Source: an uncultured Actinomycetes bacterium (GTDB lineage: Bacteria > Actinomycetota > Actinomycetes > Nanopelagicales > Nanopelagicaceae). From it: 14,498 bases of DNA. The notes beneath the pieces were generated by a model. It made no database searches, had not been told where the DNA came from, and worked only from the letters and a program-made list of their open reading frames with translations. This document shows, piece by piece, positions 6,563 to 12,310 of this stretch (positions within the stretch are counted from its first letter, which is position 1; each line of letters begins with the position of its first letter). The translations under genes were made by a program, and so were the position numbers. The DNA is taken from positions 1 to 14,498 of the forward strand of contig CAITFY010000164.1 of assembly GCA_903891755.1 (NCBI GenBank), given 5' to 3'.

Positions 6563-7383
6563 TAATATGAACTTCGCTTTAGAAAATCGGTTTTGCGAAT
6601 AAAGATTATGGCGATGATGATGCTCGGAATTAACATATCGAGGGAGAGAGCCGTTCCAGCGGCAAAGTCACCCGCCTGAAATGCGTAGCTATAAGCCACC
6701 TGATTGAGGGACCACCAATTAGACGGTAAACCAATTTTAGTTAGGAGTGCTGGTTCGCTATAAATTTGAATCGCTGACGCGGTCAACAAGATTCCCATGT
6801 ATCCGATGTATCTGCCTATCATCGGGATTTTTATTTGAATTGCTAATTTCCATCGATTACAACCGTCCACGTGAGCCGCTTCTAAGACTTCACGTGGAAT
6901 TGATCGAAGAGAACCATATTGAATGACAACCCAACTTCCCGCCCCTGACGAGAATGCGACGCCGGCGATTATCCAAGCCTCATTATTTAGATTCCAATTC
7001 ACATGACTTCCGATAAAAAACATCCATATGAATACTGAAATCCCCCCGGATACTATTCCCGGCAAGAGAAACACCAACCTCATAAATGTATTTCCGGGAA
7101 CATGTGTCGAATCCAGAAGTAGTGAAAGTGCTAAGACCGCGATAATGGTTAGTGGTACGTATACAAGCAAGAGAAAAATAGAATGTCCCAAATCTGGAAT
7201 GACTCTAAAATCACCCAGAATCTTATAGATGGTGCTGTAGCTACCCTTTAAATTTTTCCAAGATGGCTTTGAAACTTCATTGATTGCATAGACGAGTGGG
7301 ATAAACCCGCAAAACAACATGAGAGCGAGATATGGGGAGATCATCAACAACGGCGCCGCACGATATTTCGTTTTAAACGCCAT
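6562..7383 (-). CDS. Sugar ABC transporter permease, MalF/UgpA-type
   Basis: The 273-residue partner permease has about six membrane helices. An N-terminal helix (PLLMISPYLALMLFCGFIPLVYA) is followed by a periplasmic loop, and then the MetI-like core containing FLLPGIVSGGISVFIWMF. The EAA loop is well conserved at about 165-187 (REVLEAAHVDGCNRWKLAIQ), with E168 and the D173-G174 pair. It would form a heterodimeric channel with the next gene product and use a separate ATPase and extracellular binding protein. Neither is encoded in this window, although such operons usually begin with the binding protein. The gene follows its own near-leaderless promoter, so it is the first gene of the transcript. 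Confidence 0.9.
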   Translation of the reverse strand: MAFKTKYRAAPLLMISPYLALMLFCGFIPLVYAINEVSKPSWKNLKGSYSTIYKILGDFRVIPDLGHSIFLLLVYVPLTIIAVLALSLLLDSTHVPGNTFMRLVFLLPGIVSGGISVFIWMFFIGSHVNWNLNNEAWIIAGVAFSSGAGSWVVIQYGSLRSIPREVLEAAHVDGCNRWKLAIQIKIPMIGRYIGYMGILLTASAIQIYSEPALLTKIGLPSNWWSLNQVAYSYAFQAGDFAAGTALSLDMLIPSIIIAIIFIRKTDFLKRSSY

Positions 7384-7419
7384 ATGAATTATCGTATATG
7401 ATTCATAACGTCAGCACAA
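7383..7419 (-). promoter_or_regulatory. Promoter and candidate operator of the sugar permease operon
   Basis: On the minus strand a -35-like TTGTGC (7414-7419) is followed after exactly 17 bp by a -10-like TACGAT (7391-7396). This places the start one base before the ATG. A perfect 7-bp inverted repeat, TATGAAT (7383-7389) with ATTCATA (7401-7407) and an 11-bp spacer, straddles the -10 box and start point. That is where a repressor would block initiation. The operator role is inferred. Confidence 0.5.
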
Positions 7420-7457
7420 TGAAAATATGTGCTCGCCAGTCTTTGTAGCTCCTTATT

Positions 7458-7748
7458 TCACTCTGCGCCGTCAAGAAAATTGGATTTCAATGCACGCTTA
7501 GTAAGAAAAGCTTGAATCTCCTCTGCCGAAGGTTGCCCCCAAGCGATGCAGAAAGGATGACCAGCAGGATCAGCGTAGACGCGAAAACCTTCTGGGGCTT
7601 CAAAGTTCTTCTCTGGTTCGAGCACTGTTGCACCGAGTGCAACTAATTCCTGGTGTGCGATGTATGGATCCTCTACTTGTAAGTTTAAATGTACTTGCTG
7701 TTGTTGAACCCCAAACTGCGCCACCGGATGCGGCGAACCTAGGAATCA
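7458..7748 (-). pseudogene. VOC-family protein, C-terminal remnant
   Basis: Only the second half of a glyoxalase/bleomycin-resistance (VOC) fold is encoded: VHLNLQVEDPYIAHQELVAL, then GATVLEP, then FRVYADPAGHPFCIAWGQ, about 95 codons. Normal single-domain members are about 120 residues with two beta-alpha-beta-beta-beta modules; here the first is missing. Upstream of the possible GTG start at 7724 the frame continues through a family-like FLGSPHPV stretch and then meets a TGA at 7746-7748. Only about 45 bp separate this stop from the next gene, too little to hold the missing half. There is no ribosome site at the GTG. It is best read as a 5'-truncated pseudogene left by a deletion; expression as a half-domain protein from GTG 7724 remains possible. 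Confidence 0.7.
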
Positions 7749-7794
7749 GCGGTTTGCGCTCAATTTCTGCAACATTTAGCTTTTCTTAAGAAAA

Positions 7795-8175
7795 TTACTT
7801 TGCAAACTCCCAGAGGTGTCCATCTGGATCTGCGAATAACAAAGTTCTAATGCCCCATGGTCTATCCATCGGACCATTTACTAGCGGAATCCCTAACTTC
7901 ATTAACCTCTCTGCCTGCGCATCTACATCATCTACTTGAATTGTGAATTGAACTCTAGATCCGCTCTCCTGAGTTGCAACGATTGCGGGAGCGATGAGTT
8001 CTGGTGCTTCCCTTTCTACAAGTAGATTGATTAGAGATTCACCAAATTGAAAGACAACTGAGTTTGCGTCCTCGTAGACAGGTGCCTTTTCAAAAACAGC
8101 AGCGTAGAAACTCTTTGAGCGTTCGAGGTCGGCGATGAATAAGGTGGTTGCAAAAATCTTATTTAACTCGCTCAT
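7795..8175 (-). CDS. VOC-family (glyoxalase/bleomycin-resistance fold) protein
   Basis: This 126-residue soluble protein has the paired beta-alpha-beta-beta-beta layout of the vicinal oxygen chelate superfamily. The first module begins IFATTLFIADLERSKSFYAAVF. The second begins SRVQFTIQVDDVDAQAERLMKLG and ends RTLLFADPDGHLWEFA, which contains the usual final-strand metal-ligand Glu. Substrates in this superfamily range from glyoxal adducts to antibiotics and aromatic diols, and none can be chosen here. A TTG at 8181 could add two residues, but ATG 8175 has AGGA seven bases upstream and is the better start. The gene lies 15 bp after the photolyase stop, so it is probably the third gene of the DUF2256-photolyase transcript. 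Confidence 0.85.
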   Translation of the reverse strand: MSELNKIFATTLFIADLERSKSFYAAVFEKAPVYEDANSVVFQFGESLINLLVEREAPELIAPAIVATQESGSRVQFTIQVDDVDAQAERLMKLGIPLVNGPMDRPWGIRTLLFADPDGHLWEFAK

Positions 8176-8190
8176 AACCAAATCCTAAAC

Positions 8191-9681
8191 CTAGATTTTG
8201 CCTTTCTCTAACCCCGCCAAGACTTGATGGGCCCGCTCTTTCACATCAGGAAAATCGCTGAGCCTCTTAAGACCGGCGTATTGCTGCGCCATCCGATGGT
8301 TCTTTGAGAAATTCTCTGAGTTAGCATCTAAGAAGTTCCAATATAGAGTCGTGAACGGACAAGCATCCTCCCCGGTACGTTTTTTAGGATCGTATTTACA
8401 ACCCGTGCAGTAGTTACTCATCTTGGAGATATAGGCACCGCCTGAAACATACGGCTTAGTCATCATTTGACCTCCGTCAGCATGCATACCCATCCCGATT
8501 ACATTTGGAACCATAACCCAGTCACTTGCATCAACAAAGGTATTGCGCATCCAGGTAAGGAATTCTTGAGGTTCGACCTCGGCAAGAAGAGCAATATTGC
8601 TTAACACCATCAATCGGGGGATGTGATGCACCCAGCCGCGTTCATCGATATCGGAAACGATGAACTTCAGGCAATTCATTTCGGTTTTGCTTGGATCATT
8701 GAAGAGCGGAAGTAGCTTGCGAGATGAGGCTAGTTCGTTTTGATTCTTATATTTCTCTCCAAGATGCCAATACATGCCATTTATATATTCTCGCCAACCA
8801 ATTATTTGACGGATAAAGGCTTCACAGGATGCGATTGGAATAGAACCTTCCTCAAACTTCTTAAGTGCGGCTTCAATGACCTCTTCTGGATGCAAGAGGC
8901 CATTGTTTAAATATGGGGAGAGGAGAGAATGGTGAACAGCCCAATTCTCCGAAGACATCGCATCTTCATATCTTCCGAATTCGGCGAAATGATTCTCCAA
9001 AAAGTTCTGAAGCTGTTCCAAAGCTCCATGTCTAGTTGTCGCCCAGACATCTCTTGCCTCTATCCCCAATGAGGTAGCAACCTCTTCATCGATAGTGTCA
9101 CGAGAGTGCTTTAAGTAGGGTGTCCACGCGTAGTTCTTTGGAAGTGGCTCGCGATTCTCCTTATCGAAATTCCACTGTCCTCCCAATGGCTTGGCGCCAT
9201 CCATTAATACATTTAAACGAGCTCTTTGTTTGCGATAGAAATTCTCCATCAGGAAACTCTTCTGACTCTCGGCCCACTCCCGAAATAGTGTTCTTTTGGT
9301 GAGGAAGAAATCGTTCTCGCAGAATTTAACTCCGATTGATTCGAGGGAGGCTTGTAATCTGAAAGAGGACTGAACCGCGGCAAAAACCTGCAACCCTTCA
9401 AATTCCCTTTGGATCTCCTTAATTCCTTCAACCGTTGTAGGCGCTTTTATATACCTTGTGTTAAAGCCAGCCTTCTCGAGTTCAAGCTGAAAGTGTCGCG
9501 CACTTGAGAGGAGAAAGAAGAGCCGCTGTGGACTAAATACGCTTGGATCCACCATTCTTTGGCTTTCGACCAAAACGATGAGATCTTCATCCTTATTGGC
9601 ATACCTCATAGCCCCATGGCTGAGATTGAGATGGTCGAAGGGGATATAGATAATCCGCCTTAGAGATTTAGGATGTGGCAT
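8191..9681 (-). CDS. Iron-sulfur bacterial cryptochrome/(6-4) photolyase (FeS-BCP, PhrB-like)
   Basis: The 496-residue flavoprotein belongs to the cryptochrome/photolyase branch typified by Agrobacterium PhrB, a light-driven repair enzyme for (6-4) photoproducts that carries FAD, a lumazine antenna and a [4Fe-4S] cluster. The N-terminal antenna domain begins RRIIYIPFDHLNLSHG. The C-terminal FAD domain contains RQIIGWREYINGMYW and DERGWVHHIPRLMVLSN. The four cluster cysteines are present: C337 (EMNC), then C425 and C428 (NYCTGC), and C441 (DACPF). Their spacing (88, then 2 and 12 intervening) equals what I recall for PhrB C350/C438/C441/C454, and H352-H353 correspond to its conserved His pair. 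The ATG at 9681 lies inside the end of the DUF2256 gene (14-bp overlap, different frame) without a clear ribosome site, so translation is probably coupled. A VOC gene follows after 15 bp. Confidence 0.94.
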   Translation of the reverse strand: MPHPKSLRRIIYIPFDHLNLSHGAMRYANKDEDLIVLVESQRMVDPSVFSPQRLFFLLSSARHFQLELEKAGFNTRYIKAPTTVEGIKEIQREFEGLQVFAAVQSSFRLQASLESIGVKFCENDFFLTKRTLFREWAESQKSFLMENFYRKQRARLNVLMDGAKPLGGQWNFDKENREPLPKNYAWTPYLKHSRDTIDEEVATSLGIEARDVWATTRHGALEQLQNFLENHFAEFGRYEDAMSSENWAVHHSLLSPYLNNGLLHPEEVIEAALKKFEEGSIPIASCEAFIRQIIGWREYINGMYWHLGEKYKNQNELASSRKLLPLFNDPSKTEMNCLKFIVSDIDERGWVHHIPRLMVLSNIALLAEVEPQEFLTWMRNTFVDASDWVMVPNVIGMGMHADGGQMMTKPYVSGGAYISKMSNYCTGCKYDPKKRTGEDACPFTTLYWNFLDANSENFSKNHRMAQQYAGLKRLSDFPDVKERAHQVLAGLEKGKI

Positions 9682-9814
9682 CGCGACATCGAGTGCTACA
9701 AAACTTTACTTGTTCCCAATCCCGTGCCCATTTCTTTCGCCACTCAAATTCGAGTCCGCATCGATTACAAATTTTCGGTGCGTGCCCGTTCTTGATTTTT
9801 GCAACTCTGGACAT
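9668..9814 (-). CDS. DUF2256-type small zinc-ribbon-like protein
   Basis: This 48-codon gene is easily missed because of its size. The product has a basic N-terminus, then KICNRCGLEFEWRKKWA and RDWEQVKFCSTRCRDA. The four cysteines C16, C19, C39 and C43 (CxxC-x19-CxxxC), together with the WRKKW and W-x-x-V-K-x-C-S-x-R-C core, are the hallmark of DUF2256. The family's function is unknown; the cysteines suggest bound metal. Its gene is often found beside photolyase-related genes (from memory, not checked here). The stop TAA lies 14 bp inside the photolyase gene. The ATG follows a TAGACT -10-like box by exactly six bases, so the message is probably leaderless and carries photolyase and VOC too. 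The association suggests a role in cofactor loading or in action of the Fe-S photolyase; that is inference. Confidence 0.88.
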   Translation of the reverse strand: MSRVAKIKNGHAPKICNRCGLEFEWRKKWARDWEQVKFCSTRCRDATS

Positions 9815-9826
9815 TTATCCAGTCTA
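9815..9826 (-). promoter_or_regulatory. Leaderless promoter of the DUF2256-photolyase operon
   Basis: On the minus strand TAGACT (9821-9826) plus six bases leads directly to ATG 9814, so the predicted transcription start is the A of the start codon. No Shine-Dalgarno sequence and no recognisable -35 box are seen. The pullulanase gene ends 38 bp upstream on the same strand, so read-through is also possible. Confidence 0.5.
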
Positions 9827-9852
9827 CTTTTGAAGGGCTTTTGTCGCCTGAT

Positions 9853-12234
9853 TTATTGTTCAAGCACGAAAGTTGTCTGAGGTGGCACCTTAACTTGGGA
9901 ACCCTTTGTGGTTGATAGAACCTTGGTTCCTGCTACTCCACTTGAAACAACTATCTTCCAACTTCCGCTTGCGGGTAAGAGAACGGACTGAGGAATTGTC
10001 GTAGCGTTAAATGCAACGACAATCTTCTTCCACGAATCTTTACTCTTTGCGCCATTCAGAGAGTATGCGACAACTCCATCGAGAGTAGGCAAAAATGCCA
10101 GATTTGCTTTTATTGCGGCCGCAGTAGTCATCCGGAATGCCGGGTGAGCGTTCCTTAGCGCAAGCAATCCTTTGTAGTAGTTGTTCACGGCAATATTTGC
10201 AGGAAGCGTTGCCCACTTTAAGGAGTTAACGGCGTCACTCGAGTTATAGCTGTTGCCATTTCCTCCCTTGGTGCGCAGAAACTCCTGGCCAGCTTGAATA
10301 AATGGAACGCCTTGCGATAGATAGACAATCGCCGCACTCATCTCGTCCATCTTGACGATTGTGGCAGCTGATGCGCCTCCTGCACTTGCGGTGAGCTTGT
10401 CGAAGAGGGTTTGGTTGTCATGAGATTCCACGTAGTTGATCGCTTGACCGGGAGCACTCGTAGTCCAAGCGTTAGAGAGCGTCCCGTTGTAAGTAGTGTT
10501 ACCAACGGCGCCTACTTTTATATCGAGCGCTCTCATGTAGGAACCAGTTACAAATCCCTTCGCGTCAGCGGTAAAGACCGAACCCTTGGCGCCATCACGG
10601 ATTTGATCATTGAACGCAGCTACACCTGGAATTTGGGCGATATTGCCTTGGGTAGCCGCACTCGTTATAGGAAGCGAGCTAGATCCATACCAACCTTCAC
10701 CGAGCATCAAGATGGTTGGATCGATAGCACTCAAACTCTTACGAGCTTGATTGATTGTGTTGATGCTCATCTGACCCATCTGATCAATACGGAAACCATC
10801 CATGTGGTACTCGGTTGCCCAATATTTAAAGGAATCATTGATGAACTTTGCAGCCATAGGGCGTTCATCGGCAACGTCATTGCCAACACCGCTTCCACTT
10901 GTCAGATTGCCGTTGGAATCAGTTCTGAAGAAGTAGCCCGGGACGATGAGACTTTCGCTGTAAGTACTTGCGTTGAAAACATGGTGGTAAACCACGTCCA
11001 TAATCACCCGCAGACCTTGGTTGTGCATCGCTTGAATTGCACTCTTTAATTCAACGATACGCGTTGTGGGATTAGCAGGGTCGGTTGAATATGAGCCTTC
11101 TGGCACGTTGAAGTTCTGAGGGTCATAGCCCCAATTAAATGTGGGATTTGCCTCATCGACCGACTGATAGTCGAAGATAGGGAGTAGTTCGACGTGTGTA
11201 ACTCCCAAGCTCTTAATGTGGGCGATACCTGTTGGTACACCTTTGTAAGAAGTCTTGGTATCTGTGAATGCTAGGTATTTCCCTTGATGAGCAGCGGGCA
11301 CGCCACTTGATGGATCTATGGATAAATCTCGGACATGCAACTCATAAATTGAAGCATCGGTGGGATTGCCGGAGAACTTAGGTTTGGTGTTGTTCCATCC
11401 AACTGGGTTTGTTTTGGAGAGGTCTACAACAACCCCGCGAATTCCATTGATTGATGTTGCCCGAACGTATGGATCGACAGCATCATTCGTTGCTCCATCA
11501 ACGGTAACTCGATACATATAGACCAAACCATTTTGATCTCCATCAAGTGTGGTTATCCATGTTCCGTTGACATCAGAGGTCATGGGAATTTCTTTGGCAG
11601 CGCTGTCGGGAGATGTTAATGATGGGTATGTAAGTAATGAGACTTTGGTTGCGGTTGGAGCCCAAACCCTAAATTTTGTGTTGCTTGCGGTGTAAGTATT
11701 TCCAAGATCACTACCGGAGTATGTGTACTTTGCGGCAAAATCTGCTGAGTCGTAGATTTTTGCCTGAAGCACAACGGGATTCGCCGCAATTACTCCTGTT
11801 GGGGGAGCGGTGTAGACAACGGAATCTCCCTGGCGCAGCCAGATTTCAGCGTTTCCATTTGCATCGATGGCTGGAACGAATCGATCAGTACCCACATCTT
11901 TCTCAACCCATGCGCCTTTTCTGACGATAAAACCAAGTTGATTAAATGCTGCCATTCCTGTCACGTCGATCGTTGCGACGGCTCCATAGGAATCATTGGA
12001 AGTGAATGGAAAACCAGCCGCACTGACCTCTTTATCATTTGCAGAACCGGGTAGGTCTCTCCAGAGGTAGATGTTCCAATTCGGGTAATCACCAGCTGAT
12101 CTTTGATAGTGCACCGTTAAGTGCACGGTGTCTGGGAGAGCAGCTTGAGCGTTTGGAACTGCAATTATCGGCACCGCTGATGCAATCAGGAGTGTGGCGG
12201 TCAACAGTGCGGTTCGGCGGCTCTTCTTAAACAT
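9853..12234 (-). CDS. pulA: Secreted type I pullulanase (GH13) with CBM41 starch-binding domain
   Basis: The 793-residue enzyme should hydrolyse alpha-1,6 branch bonds in pullulan, amylopectin or glycogen-type glucans outside the cell. A signal peptide (MFKKSRRTALLTATLLIASA through NAQA, cleavage near residue 31) leads. A CBM41/PUD domain follows (about 36-145, with the PNWNIYLWRD aromatic motif), then an N-terminal beta-sandwich (about 175-275, FRVWAPTATKVSLL). The catalytic barrel runs from about 290 to 700 and ends in a C-terminal beta domain. The type I pullulanase signature appears as FNWGYDP (366-372). The GH13 catalytic set is complete: nucleophile D484 (GFRIDQMG), acid/base E513 (GEGW), and D606 in ESHDN. 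Region I reads DVVYHH (413-418), where family members usually have DVVYNH. The start follows a leaderless-type promoter. The acyltransferase gene is divergent, 76 bp away. No wall anchor is seen. Confidence 0.93.
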   Translation of the reverse strand: MFKKSRRTALLTATLLIASAVPIIAVPNAQAALPDTVHLTVHYQRSAGDYPNWNIYLWRDLPGSANDKEVSAAGFPFTSNDSYGAVATIDVTGMAAFNQLGFIVRKGAWVEKDVGTDRFVPAIDANGNAEIWLRQGDSVVYTAPPTGVIAANPVVLQAKIYDSADFAAKYTYSGSDLGNTYTASNTKFRVWAPTATKVSLLTYPSLTSPDSAAKEIPMTSDVNGTWITTLDGDQNGLVYMYRVTVDGATNDAVDPYVRATSINGIRGVVVDLSKTNPVGWNNTKPKFSGNPTDASIYELHVRDLSIDPSSGVPAAHQGKYLAFTDTKTSYKGVPTGIAHIKSLGVTHVELLPIFDYQSVDEANPTFNWGYDPQNFNVPEGSYSTDPANPTTRIVELKSAIQAMHNQGLRVIMDVVYHHVFNASTYSESLIVPGYFFRTDSNGNLTSGSGVGNDVADERPMAAKFINDSFKYWATEYHMDGFRIDQMGQMSINTINQARKSLSAIDPTILMLGEGWYGSSSLPITSAATQGNIAQIPGVAAFNDQIRDGAKGSVFTADAKGFVTGSYMRALDIKVGAVGNTTYNGTLSNAWTTSAPGQAINYVESHDNQTLFDKLTASAGGASAATIVKMDEMSAAIVYLSQGVPFIQAGQEFLRTKGGNGNSYNSSDAVNSLKWATLPANIAVNNYYKGLLALRNAHPAFRMTTAAAIKANLAFLPTLDGVVAYSLNGAKSKDSWKKIVVAFNATTIPQSVLLPASGSWKIVVSSGVAGTKVLSTTKGSQVKVPPQTTFVLEQ

Positions 12235-12246
12235 TTCCGCAGTTTA
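12235..12246 (-). promoter_or_regulatory. Leaderless promoter of the pullulanase gene
   Basis: On the minus strand TAAACT (12241-12246) plus six bases leads to ATG 12234, placing the transcription start at the start codon. No Shine-Dalgarno sequence is present. It shares a 76-bp region with the divergent acyltransferase promoter; the two -10 boxes are 52 bp apart, so their upstream regions meet and may be co-regulated. Confidence 0.5.
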
Positions 12247-12298
12247 TTGCTGAAAGTTGATTTTTAGGCATCTCTCCCGAAAGATTCAGTAATCTCGT

Positions 12299-12310
12299 TA
12301 CGCTATTGAT
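12299..12310 (+). promoter_or_regulatory. Leaderless promoter of the acyltransferase gene
   Basis: TACGCT (12299-12304) plus six bases leads to ATG 12311, so the predicted transcription start is the A of the start codon. No ribosome site and no convincing -35 box are seen. Confidence 0.5.

Noticed and set aside
9827..9852. Possible terminator between the pullulanase and DUF2256 genes
   Set aside because: Only a 4-bp AGGC/GCCT-type pairing with a mismatch can be drawn and no T-run follows, so termination there is not supported.
10411..11049. A 212-codon open frame on the plus strand within the pullulanase gene
   Set aside because: It lies antisense to the well-supported GH13 catalytic domain, has no recognisable motif, and is explained by the codon bias of the real gene.
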